Made by a program: the position numbers and the translations under genes. The notes under the pieces were generated by a model, which was given only the letters and a program-made list of their open reading frames with translations, was not told the origin of the DNA and searched no databases. From assembly GCA_043747835.1 (NCBI GenBank), contig JAYTOK010000001.1, positions 12,376 to 76,375 of the forward strand: a DNA stretch of 64,000 nt. The letters are read 5' to 3'. Each line of letters begins with the position of its first letter. Position 1 is the first letter of the stretch. The DNA is from CADEED01 sp043747835 (GTDB lineage Bacteria > Pseudomonadota > Gammaproteobacteria > Steroidobacterales > Steroidobacteraceae). This document shows positions 51,004-59,849 of this stretch, one piece after another.

Positions 51004-51719
51004 TGTCGAGAATGCAGCGGCTGATCGCGGGCTTCGCGGTCACCGCTGCCATCGCGGCGCTCGTGTTCGCATGGCCGCGACAACCGGGTTTCCAGTATCT
51101 CGATGGGCAGACCGCGGAGTTCGTCGCCCAGTTCGCCGCGCCGCCCGCCCCCGGATCGCCGCAAACGCGGCGCGAGCTCGACGAGCTGCTCGAGCTGCAG
51201 CGCGCGCGTACAACCGCGGACGTCGAGGCGGCGCGAGCCGATCGCAAGACCGAGGCCTCGCGCTTCTATGCGGTACTGGGATTGCAGGAATCCACACGTC
51301 TGCCAGGCGTGGAGCGTCTCATCGGACGCGCGGAAGATGACGTCCGGCTCTACATCCGCGCGGCCAAACACAAATTCCGCCGCCTGCGGCCGGGCGAGGT
51401 CGAACCTCGCATCGAGCCGTGCTTGGGAGGCGTGCGCGAAGACCTGTCGTACCCCAGCGGGCATTCGGCGTATGGATACGCGACGGCCTATCTGCTGATC
51501 GAACTCGCGCCGGAGCGGCGCGACGCGTTGCTCGCGCGCGCCGACGAGTTCGCGCGTCAGAGGATGGTGTGCGGCGTGCACTTTCGCAGCGACATCGACT
51601 CGGGACGCCAGGGCGCGCAATGGCTGGTCGCACACATGCTCTCGAGCCAGCGATACACGGACGACGTAGCAGCGGCGGCGCTGGAGCTGCGGAGCGCCCT
51701 CGCCGCGCGCCCGAAATAG
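51003..51719 (+). CDS. PAP2-family acid phosphatase, exported
   Basis: 238 residues from ATG 51003, overlapping the glpK stop (TGATG). A hydrophobic N-terminal segment (about 5-24) is a signal peptide or anchor. The three phosphatase motifs are KHKFRRLRP, YPSGHSAYGY and RQRMVCGVHFRSDIDSGRQ; the order and spacing fit bacterial class A nonspecific acid phosphatases. Translational coupling to glpK suggests it may release glycerol or phosphate from phosphoesters in the periplasm; this is inference. Confidence 0.85.
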
Positions 51720-52859
51720 CTAGCCGGGCTCCGACGAAAAGAAGCGCTTCACGCCTTCGAAGAACCCCGCGCCGCGCGGCGTGTGTTTCGCGCCGTCCTT
51801 CTTCAACGACTCTTCGAACTTGCGCAGCATCTCTTTCTGCTCGCCGCTCAGGTTCACCGGAGTCTCGACCGCGACACGACAGAACAGATCGCCGCGCGCG
51901 CCGCCGCGCACCGGCTTCACGCCCTTGTCGCGCAGGCGGAAGACGCGACCGGACTGCGTCTCCGCGGGAATCTTGAGCGAGACGTGGCCGTCGAGCGTGG
52001 GCACATCGACGCTGCCGCCGAGCACGGCCGTTGCGAAACTGACGGGCACATCGCACGACAGATGCTCGCCGTCGCGCTCGAAGAGCTCGTGCTCGCGCAC
52101 GTGCATTTCGACGTAGAGGTCGCCGGGCGGACCGCCATTGCGTCCCGCCTCGCCCTCACCGGACAACCGGATGCGATCGCCCGTATCGACACCCGCCGGA
52201 ATCTTCACGGCGAGACGCTTGCTGCGAGGAATGCGGCCCTGGCCGAGACAGGTATCGCAAGGATTGGTGATGACCGTTCCGGTGCCGCGACACTTCGGAC
52301 ACGGTTGCTGGAGCTGGAAAAAGCCCTGTGAGATGCGCACGGATCCCGCGCCGTTGCAGGTGTCGCAGGTCTGTGGCTTGTGGCCCTTCGCCGCGCCACT
52401 GCCGCCGCAGGTGTCGCACTCCATGAGCCTGGCGACGTCGATCTCCGCCGAGTGCCCGAACACCGCCTGGTTCAGATCGAGCTCGAGCTCGTATTTGAGA
52501 TCGGCGCCGCGGTAGACCTGGCGGCCACCGCCACCGCGACGTCCGCCGCCGAAGATGTCGCCGAACATCTCGCCAAACATCTCGCCGAATGCATCCCCGC
52601 CAGCCGAGCCACCCCGTCCGCCGTGACGCTGGGCATCGATGCCCGCGTGACCGTGCTGGTCGTAGACGGCGCGCTTGTCCGCCTCCGAGAGAATTTCGTA
52701 GGCCTCTTTGGCCTCCTTGAATTTCTCTTCGGCGTCCTTGTCACCGGGATTGCGGTCCGGGTGGAATTTCATGGCAAGACGACGGTACGCCTTCTTGACG
52801 TCGGCCTCCGTCGCGGTGCGCGCCAGGTCGAGCACCTTGTAATAGTCGCGTTTCGACAT
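51720..52859 (-). CDS. dnaJ: chaperone DnaJ
   Basis: Hsp40 co-chaperone stimulating DnaK ATPase. 379 residues. J domain with FHPDRNPGDK near 34-43, a Gly/Phe-rich linker, four zinc repeats (CDTCGGSG, CDTCNGAG, CPKCRGTG, CDTCLGQG), then the substrate-binding beta domains. The stop abuts the convergent phosphatase stop with no intervening bases. The ribosome binding site lies in a hairpin after dnaK. Confidence 0.98.
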   Translation of the reverse strand: MSKRDYYKVLDLARTATEADVKKAYRRLAMKFHPDRNPGDKDAEEKFKEAKEAYEILSEADKRAVYDQHGHAGIDAQRHGGRGGSAGGDAFGEMFGEMFGDIFGGGRRGGGGRQVYRGADLKYELELDLNQAVFGHSAEIDVARLMECDTCGGSGAAKGHKPQTCDTCNGAGSVRISQGFFQLQQPCPKCRGTGTVITNPCDTCLGQGRIPRSKRLAVKIPAGVDTGDRIRLSGEGEAGRNGGPPGDLYVEMHVREHELFERDGEHLSCDVPVSFATAVLGGSVDVPTLDGHVSLKIPAETQSGRVFRLRDKGVKPVRGGARGDLFCRVAVETPVNLSGEQKEMLRKFEESLKKDGAKHTPRGAGFFEGVKRFFSSEPG

Positions 52860-52865
52860 GTGAAG

Positions 52866-52884
52866 TCGTCCCCTCCCGGGACGA
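52866..52884 (-). promoter_or_regulatory. hairpin holding the dnaJ ribosome binding site
   Basis: TCGTCCC and GGGACGA form a perfect 7-bp stem around a 5-nt loop in the dnaK-dnaJ gap. On the minus strand the loop plus the 3' arm read GGGAGGGGACGA, which contains the only purine-rich ribosome binding site, about 10 nt before the dnaJ ATG. The structure could limit dnaJ translation and melt on heating. Confidence 0.5.
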
Positions 52885-52892
52885 GATTCTAG

Positions 52893-54827
52893 TTAGGCTT
52901 TCTTGTTGTCCTTCACTTCCTCGAACTCCGCATCGACCGCGTCGTCGTTCCCCTTTCCGGAAGAACCCGCGCCGCCCCCGGCCGACGCATCCGGGCCCGC
53001 ACCGCCGCCTTGAGCCGCCTGCGCCTGCTGCGCGATGTTGGAAGCCGCGGCCATGAGCGCCTCGCCCTTCTTGTCGATGGCGGCCTTGTCGTCGCCCTTG
53101 AGCACGCTACGCAGATCCGACAACGCGGACTCGACCTTGGCCCTTTCCTCGGGCGCGACCTTGTCGCCGAGATCCTTGAGCGATTTCTCCACCGCATGCG
53201 CGAGCTGCTCGGCGCGATTGCGGGAGTCGACCAGCTCACGGGTCTTCTTGTCTTCCTCGGCGTGCGCTTCGGCGTCGGACACCATGCGCTTGATCTCGTC
53301 CTCGGACAGACCCGAGTTCGCCTTGATGATGATCTTCTGTTCCTTGCCCGTGGTCTTCTCTTTCGCGGTCACGTGCATGATGCCGTTCGCATCGATGTCG
53401 AACGTGACTTCGATCTGCGGCTGACCGCGCGGCATCGGCGGAATGTCCGTCAGATCGAATTTGCCGAGCGACTTGTTGTCCGCGGCGCGCGTGCGCTCGC
53501 CCTGCAGGACGTGGATCGTCACGGCCGGCTGCGCATCCGAGGCGGTCGAATACGTCTTCGTCGCCTTGGTCGGGATAGTCGTGTTCTTCTCGATGACCTT
53601 GTCGACCACGGAGCCTTCGGTTTCGATGCCGAGCGACAGCGGCGTCACGTCGAGCAGCAACACGTCCTTCACGTCGCCCGAGAGCACGCCCGCCTGGATC
53701 GCGGCGCCGACGGCGACCGCCTCATCCGGGTTCACGTCCTTGCGCGGCTCCTTGCCGAAGAAGTCCTTCACGTACTTTTGCACGAGCGGCATGCGCGTCT
53801 GACCGCCGACGAGGATCACCTCGGCGATGTCCTGCGTGCCGATGCCCGCATCCTTGAGCGCCGTGCGGCAGGGATCGATCGTGCGCTTCACGAGTTCCTC
53901 GACGAGGCCCTCGAGCTTCGCGCGCGTGAGCTTGATGTTGAGGTGCTTCGGACCCGACGCGTCCGCCGTGATGTACGGCAGGTTCACGTCGGTCTGCTGG
54001 CTCGAGGACAACTCGATCTTCGTCTTCTCGGCGGCCTCTTTCAGTCGTTGCACGGCGAGCGGGTCCTTGCGCACGTCGACGCCGGACTCCTTGAGGAACT
54101 CGTCCGCGAGGAAGTTGATGATGCGGTTGTCGAAGTCCTCGCCACCCAGGAAGGTGTCGCCGTTGGTAGATAGGACCTCGAACTGGCGCTCGCCGTCGAT
54201 CTCGGCGATCTCGATGACCGACACGTCGAACGTGCCGCCACCCAGGTCATACACGACGATCTTGCGATCCTTGCCGGCCTTGTCGAGACCGTAGGCCAGC
54301 GCGGCGGCCGTCGGCTCGTTGATGATGCGCTTCACTTCGAGACCCGCGATGCGGCCGGCGTCCTTGGTCGCCTGGCGCTGCGAGTCGTTGAAGTACGCGG
54401 GGACGGTGATCACGGCCTCGGTGACTTCCTCGCCGAGGAAATCTTCCGCCGTCTTCTTCATCTTCATGAGCACGCGCGCGGACACTTCCGGCGGCGCCAT
54501 CTTCTTGCCCTGGGCTTCCACCCACGCGTCGCCGTTGTCGGCCTTCACGATCTTGTAGGAGACCATGTTGATGTCTTTCTGAACTACCTGGTCGTCGAAG
54601 CGGCGGCCGATGAGGCGCTTCACCGCGAAGAGCGTGTTCTGCGGATTCGTGACCGCCTGGCGCTTCGCCGACTGCCCGACGAGGACTTCGTTGTCCTTCG
54701 TGAACGCGACGATCGACGGCGTGGTGCGATCACCCTCGCTGTTCTCGACGACGCGCGGCTTGCCGCTGTCCATGATCGCGACGCAGGAGTTCGTGGTGCC
54801 CAGATCGATGCCAATTACCTTGCCCAT
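52893..54827 (-). CDS. dnaK: chaperone DnaK (Hsp70)
   Basis: ATP-driven foldase. 644 residues, beginning GKVIGIDLGTTNSCVAIMD. The nucleotide-binding domain has VPAYFNDSQRQATKDAGRIAGL and VYDLGGGTFDVSVIEI. The substrate domain begins near 390 (LLLDVTPLSLGIETEG), and a helical lid leads to a Gly/Ala-rich tail ending EEVKDNKKA. Preceded by its own heat-shock-type promoter. Confidence 0.99.
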   Translation of the reverse strand: MGKVIGIDLGTTNSCVAIMDSGKPRVVENSEGDRTTPSIVAFTKDNEVLVGQSAKRQAVTNPQNTLFAVKRLIGRRFDDQVVQKDINMVSYKIVKADNGDAWVEAQGKKMAPPEVSARVLMKMKKTAEDFLGEEVTEAVITVPAYFNDSQRQATKDAGRIAGLEVKRIINEPTAAALAYGLDKAGKDRKIVVYDLGGGTFDVSVIEIAEIDGERQFEVLSTNGDTFLGGEDFDNRIINFLADEFLKESGVDVRKDPLAVQRLKEAAEKTKIELSSSQQTDVNLPYITADASGPKHLNIKLTRAKLEGLVEELVKRTIDPCRTALKDAGIGTQDIAEVILVGGQTRMPLVQKYVKDFFGKEPRKDVNPDEAVAVGAAIQAGVLSGDVKDVLLLDVTPLSLGIETEGSVVDKVIEKNTTIPTKATKTYSTASDAQPAVTIHVLQGERTRAADNKSLGKFDLTDIPPMPRGQPQIEVTFDIDANGIMHVTAKEKTTGKEQKIIIKANSGLSEDEIKRMVSDAEAHAEEDKKTRELVDSRNRAEQLAHAVEKSLKDLGDKVAPEERAKVESALSDLRSVLKGDDKAAIDKKGEALMAAASNIAQQAQAAQGGGAGPDASAGGGAGSSGKGNDDAVDAEFEEVKDNKKA

Positions 54828-54867
54828 ATCAAATGCTCCGAAAATGTCAGTTCAAACCTGGCCCCTT

Positions 54868-54895
54868 TCTGGAGGCCCGACCCATGAGTTTCAAG
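54868..54895 (-). promoter_or_regulatory. candidate sigma32 promoter for dnaK
   Basis: Minus strand CTTGAAA (54895-54889), 14-bp spacer, CTCCAGA (54874-54868). The -35 is a full match to the heat-shock consensus; the -10 is partial compared with CCCCATnT. It lies 40 nt upstream of dnaK in the gap after grpE. Confidence 0.55.
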
Positions 54896-54921
54896 AATCC
54901 CGAGAATCAGTGCTGCCCGTA

Positions 54922-55488
54922 TTACGAACGCGGGGCCGCTACGACGACGCGCGCGGGGCGCAGCAGCCTGCCGTTCAAGGTGTAGCCACGCTGGATGACC
55001 GCGAGCACGGTGTTCGGCGCGGCGTCGCTCGGCTGCGCCATCATCGCTTCGTGAAGCTCCGGATTGAACGGCTTCCCTTCCGGATTCACTTCTTCGATCT
55101 GCGCCTTCTCGAACGCCTTCGAGAGCAGGCGCAACGTCGCGTTCTGGCCTTCGACGAGGCTCGCGACATCGGCTTTCCCAGCGTTGGCCCCCGAGGCATT
55201 TTGAACGGCGAGCTCGAGCGAGTCCTTCACGCCGACGAGCTCCTGCGCGAATCGCTCGACCGCGAACTGACGCGCGCTCTCGAGATCCTTCGCGGCGCGC
55301 TTGCGCACATTGTCGACGTCAGCCAGCGCGCGCAGATACTGCTCCCAGTGGTTCTTCGCCCGCTCTTCGGATGCCGCGAGCTCGATCTGCAGGCGCTCGA
55401 GCTCTACCAGCGCGACCGCCGTCTCCGGCAGGACCTGAGTCTTCTCGTCGGGCCCACCGATCTGGGTGTCGGAATTCGGATCGCTCAT
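54922..55488 (-). CDS. grpE: nucleotide exchange factor GrpE
   Basis: Releases ADP from DnaK. 188 residues from ATG 55488; 25 further upstream codons are open but overlap the promoter and hairpin. A long coiled coil (about 30-75; ELERLQIELAASEERAKNHWEQYLRALADVDNVRKRA) leads to the beta domain with NPEGKPFNPELHEAMM and VLAVIQRGYTLNGRLLRPARVVVA. Confidence 0.97.
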   Translation of the reverse strand: MSDPNSDTQIGGPDEKTQVLPETAVALVELERLQIELAASEERAKNHWEQYLRALADVDNVRKRAAKDLESARQFAVERFAQELVGVKDSLELAVQNASGANAGKADVASLVEGQNATLRLLSKAFEKAQIEEVNPEGKPFNPELHEAMMAQPSDAAPNTVLAVIQRGYTLNGRLLRPARVVVAAPRS

Positions 55489-55518
55489 CAATAGACCTCG
55501 ATGGAAAACAGGGAGTTG

Positions 55519-55541
55519 CACAAAGCCTGCGCGGCTTTGTG
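55519..55541. promoter_or_regulatory. 9-bp palindrome over the grpE promoter -10
   Basis: CACAAAGCC, 5-nt centre, GGCTTTGTG, a perfect inverted repeat that covers the proposed -10 box. It does not resemble the CIRCE operator in sequence or spacing. It could be a repressor site or an RNA hairpin ending the hrcA message. Confidence 0.45.
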
Positions 55542-55564
55542 GGCGCCGATTACGGGAATTCAAG
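55536..55564 (-). promoter_or_regulatory. candidate sigma32 promoter for grpE
   Basis: Minus strand CTTGAAT (55564-55558) preceded by CCGC, 14-bp spacer, CCCACAAA (55543-55536). The -35 is strong and the -10 starts CCC as expected. It lies between the hrcA stop and grpE. Confidence 0.55.
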
Positions 55565-55581
55565 GCGGATTTGGAAAAAAT

Positions 55582-56649
55582 CTAGCGGCGTGCGAGGGCC
55601 GCCCCGAGGATCTTTGCGGTCACGTCGACGATGGGGATGACGCGTTCGTACGCCATGCGCGTCGGGCCGATGACCCCGATGACGCCAACCACTTCGTTGT
55701 CCGCGCTGTAGGGCGCCGTCACCATGCTCACGTCATCGAGGATGCGATAGCCCGATTCCTGGCCGATGAAGATCTGCACGCCGTCGGCGCGCAAGCTGTG
55801 GTCGAGCAGGTTGAGGATGTCGCGCTTCTCATTGAAGGCTTCGAAGAGACGGCGAAGTTTGTCGACCGATGACAGCTCGCCCGCGCCCATGAGGTTCGTC
55901 TCGCCCGCCATCACATATTCCATACGATTCGGGTTCGGATTGTCCGTCTCGAAGACGCGCTCCGCCACATTGATCGCGTCTTTCATGAGCGAGTTCATCG
56001 TCTCTCGCGCTTCCTGCATTTCGCGCAGGATGTCCTGGCGCACTTGTGTCAGCGTCTTGCCGCGGCAGCGTTCAGAGAGAAGATTCGCGGCACGCCGCAG
56101 CTCGTCGGCGGTGTGGTAGCGCTCGAGCTGGATGATGCGGTTCTGAACCTCGCGGTCGTTGAACACGAGCACGACGAGCGCGCGGTTGTCCGAGAGACCG
56201 ACGAACTCGATCTGGGTGATCGACGACTGCGGCGCGCGCGGCAACGTGACGACGCCCGCGAGCCGCGTGACGCTCGACAGGAGCTGCGAGGCGGCGGCGA
56301 CCATCGCCTTCGAGTCGTCGCGTGCCGAATCGAGCTTGCGCCGCAACTCGACGAACACCGGATCTTCCTCGCCGGGCGTGCGCGACTTCAGCAACGAATC
56401 CACGAAGAAGCGGTATCCCTTGTCGGTGGGAATGCGCCCCGCCGAGGTGTGAGGCGAACTCACGAATCCGAGCGATTCGAGGTCGGACACGATGTTGCGG
56501 ATGGTCGCCGACGACAGAGAGAGGCCCGACTCACGCGACAGGGAACGGGAGCCGACCGGCTGACCGTCGCGGATGTAGCTGCCGACGAGCACCCGGAGCA
56601 GCAACTGTTCGCGCTCGGACAATGATTCGTCGGAAGTCTCGTTCGTCAC
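55582..56649 (-). CDS. hrcA: heat-inducible transcription repressor HrcA
   Basis: Repressor that binds CIRCE operators at groE and dnaK loci in many bacteria. 355 residues. N-terminal winged helix with LLRVLVGSYIRDGQPVGSRSLSRESGLSLSSATIRNIVSDLESLGFVSSPHTSAGRIPTDKGYRFFVD, a GAF-like core with an insertion, and C-terminal MVTAPYSADNEVVGVIGVIGPTRMAYERVIPIVD. First gene of hrcA-grpE-dnaK-dnaJ. No TTAGCACTC-N9-GAGTGCTAA is visible in this region. Confidence 0.97.
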   Translation of the reverse strand: MTNETSDESLSEREQLLLRVLVGSYIRDGQPVGSRSLSRESGLSLSSATIRNIVSDLESLGFVSSPHTSAGRIPTDKGYRFFVDSLLKSRTPGEEDPVFVELRRKLDSARDDSKAMVAAASQLLSSVTRLAGVVTLPRAPQSSITQIEFVGLSDNRALVVLVFNDREVQNRIIQLERYHTADELRRAANLLSERCRGKTLTQVRQDILREMQEARETMNSLMKDAINVAERVFETDNPNPNRMEYVMAGETNLMGAGELSSVDKLRRLFEAFNEKRDILNLLDHSLRADGVQIFIGQESGYRILDDVSMVTAPYSADNEVVGVIGVIGPTRMAYERVIPIVDVTAKILGAALARR

Positions 56650-56767
56650 TGGGAAAACCTACCTAAGCGCCATTCTGGCCGTCAAGGAACACAAACCCCT
56701 GTCATTCAAAGGTTTTCGATGTGATTCAGCGCATTGGCCGTCCCGGGGGGCCGTGCTACAAAGTGAC

Positions 56768-57661
56768 ATGGCTCTACCGGCGCAAGCTTGCGCGCTAATA
56801 GGCCGATTCAGCGACGCTCGCGTCGCCGAATCCGCGTTGACTCTACTCCCGCATCTGAAGAAGCGTGGGGTTCGTGCGCTATTGCCCGAGTCCGACCCTC
56901 TCGACGCCCCGGCGGGCCTGGTCGAGCGGATTCCCGAAGACCAGATCGCCGACGCCGCGGATCTCGTGGTCTCGATTGGTGGCGATGGCACTCTCCTCTA
57001 CGCCGCGCGGCTCGTATGTCATCGCGACGTGCCGCTCATCGGCATCAACCGCGGCCGCCTGGGTTTCCTGACGGACGTATTGCCGCAAGACATCCTGGCG
57101 TCGGTCGACGCCGCCATCGAAGGCCGCTGCGAGCGCGACGAACGCGCGATGCTCGAAGCCCGCATCGTCGACACGCGCGGGACAGTGACCAGCGCGCACG
57201 CGCTCAACGATGTCGTGCTCCAGAAGTGGGAAACCGGCCGCATGCTCGATTTCGAAACGTGGATCGACGGCATCTACGTGAACTCGCATGGCGGCGACGG
57301 ACTCGTTGTCGCGAGCTCGACCGGCTCCACCGCGTACGCCCTCTCCTGTGGCGGTCCCATCATCGCGCCCCATCTCGACGTTCTCGTTCTCGCGCCGATC
57401 TGTCCGCACACCCTGTCGGACCGGCCGATCGTCGTGTCCGGGCGCTCCGTGATCACTGTGAAGCTGATGGATCGGCCGGACACGCGCGCGCACATCACCT
57501 GCGATGGCGTGCCATTGGGCGAGCTTCTGGCCGGAGACCGCCTCGAGATCCACCCGACATCGCGAAAGATCACGCTGTTGCACCCGAACAAGTTCGAGTA
57601 CTACCGCCTGCTGCGCTCCAAGCTTCATTGGGGACGCGGCGGTTTCAACAAATCCGAGTGA
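56768..57661 (+). CDS. nadK: NAD kinase
   Basis: Phosphorylates NAD to NADP. 297 residues from ATG 56768; GTG 56753 is an in-frame alternative and neither has a clear ribosome binding site. The GGD motif is in VSIGGDGTLLYAARL, followed by INRGRLGFLTD, ALNDVVLQK, and the GGDGLVVASSTGSTAYALSCGGPI active-site stretch. Divergent from hrcA and 3 nt before recN, the common nadK-recN pair. Confidence 0.97.
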   Translation: MALPAQACALIGRFSDARVAESALTLLPHLKKRGVRALLPESDPLDAPAGLVERIPEDQIADAADLVVSIGGDGTLLYAARLVCHRDVPLIGINRGRLGFLTDVLPQDILASVDAAIEGRCERDERAMLEARIVDTRGTVTSAHALNDVVLQKWETGRMLDFETWIDGIYVNSHGGDGLVVASSTGSTAYALSCGGPIIAPHLDVLVLAPICPHTLSDRPIVVSGRSVITVKLMDRPDTRAHITCDGVPLGELLAGDRLEIHPTSRKITLLHPNKFEYYRLLRSKLHWGRGGFNKSE

Positions 57662-57664
57662 GCC

Positions 57665-59377
57665 ATGCTGACCCATCTGCAGATTCGTGATTTCGCCATC
57701 ATCGATGGTCTCGAGCTCGAGGTGCGTGCCGGACTCACGGTCCTGAGCGGAGAAACGGGCGCCGGCAAATCCATCATCGTCGACGCGCTCGCGCTGCTCG
57801 CGGGCGGCAAAGGCGGCGCGGAGGTCGTGCGCGCGAATGCCGAGCGGGCGGAACTGTCCGCCACCTTCGACATCCGCAAATCCGCGCAGCCGTTGCGCGA
57901 GTTGCTCGCGGAGCAATCGATCGAAGCCGGCGACGAGCTCACGGTGCGCCGCGTGATCTCGAATGACGGAAGGTCGCGCGGTTACCTCAACGGGGTTTCG
58001 GTGCCGGTCACTCTGCTGCGCGATGTCGGCACGCATATTATTGATATCCACGGGCAGCACGAATTCCAGTCGCTGGGTCGTGTCAGCGCGCAGCGCGAGC
58101 TGCTCGACGAGTTCGGCAAGCACATCGAGCTCGCCGACGGCGTGCGCGATGCGTACAAGAACTGGGTCGGCTACGTGAACCGGTCGTCGGAGCTCGAAGG
58201 CAAGGCGCGCGATCGCGACTCGCAGATCGAACGCTTGCGCCACGAAACGAGCGAGCTCAAGGCACTCGATCTCAAGCAAGGCGAAGTCGCGCAGCTCACG
58301 GAAGAGCGAACCCGGCATTCGAACCGCGGCCGCCTCGCGGAAGCGGCGCAGACCGCGGTCGGCCTGCTGTACGACTCCGACGAGGGCAACGCGCACGCGA
58401 CCGCCTCGCGCGCGCTCGCCGGCATCAAGACGCTCTCGAGCGTCGATCAGCGGCTCGCGAAAGTGATCCCGCTCGTCGACGAGGCCACGATCCAGATTCG
58501 CGAAGCGGCGCGCGAGCTCTCGCGCTACCTCGAGACCCTCGACATCGACCCGGCTCGCCAGGAGACGGTCGAGCGCCGGCTCGCCGCGATCGAAGAACTG
58601 TCCCGCAAACATCGCGTCCCCGCCGCCGAGCTCGCGGGCCGCCTTCAGCTTCTCGAGAAGCAACTCGCCGAACTCGACAGCGCGGACAACGATCTCAATG
58701 CGCTCAAGAAGCAGCAGGCAGAAGCGCTCGAGGTCTATCGCAAGCTCGCCTCGCAACTGTCGGCGTCGCGACAAACCGCGGCCCGTGCGCTCTCGAAAGA
58801 CGTGACGGCGCGTATGCAGACATTGGGCATGGCTGGCGGCGGCTTTCTCATCGACGTGAATCCCGCCAACGAGCCGGCGGCCCATGGCGTCGACGCCGTC
58901 GAGTTTCGCGTCAAGACGAATCCGGGCCAACCGCCGCGACCACTCGCCAAAGTGGCTTCGGGTGGCGAGCTCTCGCGGTTGTCACTCGCGGTGCAGGTCG
59001 CGTGCTCCGCGAAGGACGCGCGCTGCATGGTGTTCGACGAAGTGGATTCGGGCGTTGGCGGCGCGGTGGCCGAGATCGTCGGTCGCGAGCTCAAGGCGAT
59101 CGGCTTCTCGGGCCAGGCGCTGTGCGTCACCCACCTGCCGCAGGTCGCGAGCCAGGGACACCATCAGTTGCGTGTGACGAAACTCACCGACGGCAAGACG
59201 ACGCGCACGACGATCACCGACCTCACCTACGACGAGCGCATCGAGGAAATCGCGCGCATGTTGGGCGGCAAGGAAATCACCGGCAAGGCGCGCGACCACG
59301 CGCGCGAGATGCTGCAGATGGCGGGAAGCCCGGATCAGAAGGCGCGCAGCGGCGCCGCAGCCAAGCGCAAGGCCTAG
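57665..59377 (+). CDS. recN: DNA repair protein RecN
   Basis: SMC-like ATPase acting in double-strand break repair. 570 residues. Walker A SGETGAGKSIIVDAL near 33-47, long coiled-coil arms (about 165-365), signature LASGGELSRLSLAVQ and Walker B MVFDEVDSGVGG in the C-terminal lobe. It carries a Lys/Arg/Ala-rich tail of about 15 residues. No LexA-type box is seen ahead of it, as expected if it is read from nadK. Its TAG overlaps the fur TAG as CTAG. Confidence 0.97.
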   Translation: MLTHLQIRDFAIIDGLELEVRAGLTVLSGETGAGKSIIVDALALLAGGKGGAEVVRANAERAELSATFDIRKSAQPLRELLAEQSIEAGDELTVRRVISNDGRSRGYLNGVSVPVTLLRDVGTHIIDIHGQHEFQSLGRVSAQRELLDEFGKHIELADGVRDAYKNWVGYVNRSSELEGKARDRDSQIERLRHETSELKALDLKQGEVAQLTEERTRHSNRGRLAEAAQTAVGLLYDSDEGNAHATASRALAGIKTLSSVDQRLAKVIPLVDEATIQIREAARELSRYLETLDIDPARQETVERRLAAIEELSRKHRVPAAELAGRLQLLEKQLAELDSADNDLNALKKQQAEALEVYRKLASQLSASRQTAARALSKDVTARMQTLGMAGGGFLIDVNPANEPAAHGVDAVEFRVKTNPGQPPRPLAKVASGGELSRLSLAVQVACSAKDARCMVFDEVDSGVGGAVAEIVGRELKAIGFSGQALCVTHLPQVASQGHHQLRVTKLTDGKTTRTTITDLTYDERIEEIARMLGGKEITGKARDHAREMLQMAGSPDQKARSGAAAKRKA

Positions 59378-59811
59378 CTGTTCTTCGAAACCTTGTGGGA
59401 CGGGCAGCCCGGCTTGTGGCAGTGCCCGTAAAGCGTCATCGCGTGGTCGCGCAGCTCGTAGCCCAGGCGCTTCGCGATCGCTTCCTGCCGTTCCTCGATC
59501 TCGTCGTCCATGAACTCTTCCACCCGGCCGCAGTCCAGACACACGATATGGTCGTGGTGCGTACCCTGGTTGAGCTCGAAAACGGCCATGCCATCTTCGA
59601 AATGGTGGCGCGAGACCAGACCCGCCGCCTGAAACTGCGTCAGGACGCGGTAAACCGTTGCGAGACCGATGTCCTCGTTCCCTTCGATCAATCTCTTGTA
59701 GATGCCCTCGGCCGACATGTGGCGGGTCGGGCTGGACTCGAGGATCTCGAGGATTTTCAGCCGCGGACCCGTGACTTTGAGTCCGGCCTTGCGCAGGTCT
59801 TTACTTTCCAA
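59374..59811 (-). CDS. fur: ferric uptake regulator Fur
   Basis: Iron-dependent repressor. 145 residues from TTG 59811, which has GGAGG 6 nt upstream; the open frame to 59865 runs into bamE. Winged helix with LRKAGLKVTGPRLKILEIL and GLATVYRVLTQFQAAGLVSRHHF. Metal ligands are in GTHHDHIVCLDCGRVEEF and the C-terminal HCHKPGCPSHK. Divergent from bamE across 38 nt, an arrangement also known in Pseudomonas and Xanthomonas (fur-omlA). No clear Fur box was recognised. Confidence 0.96.
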   Translation of the reverse strand: MESKDLRKAGLKVTGPRLKILEILESSPTRHMSAEGIYKRLIEGNEDIGLATVYRVLTQFQAAGLVSRHHFEDGMAVFELNQGTHHDHIVCLDCGRVEEFMDDEIEERQEAIAKRLGYELRDHAMTLYGHCHKPGCPSHKVSKNS

Positions 59812-59849
59812 ATCAATCCTCCAAAAACCTTGCGATATGATGCGCCACC

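Noticed and set aside
59812..59849. Fur box in the fur-bamE gap
   Set aside because: No stretch resembles the GATAATGATAATCATTATC consensus in these 38 bases.
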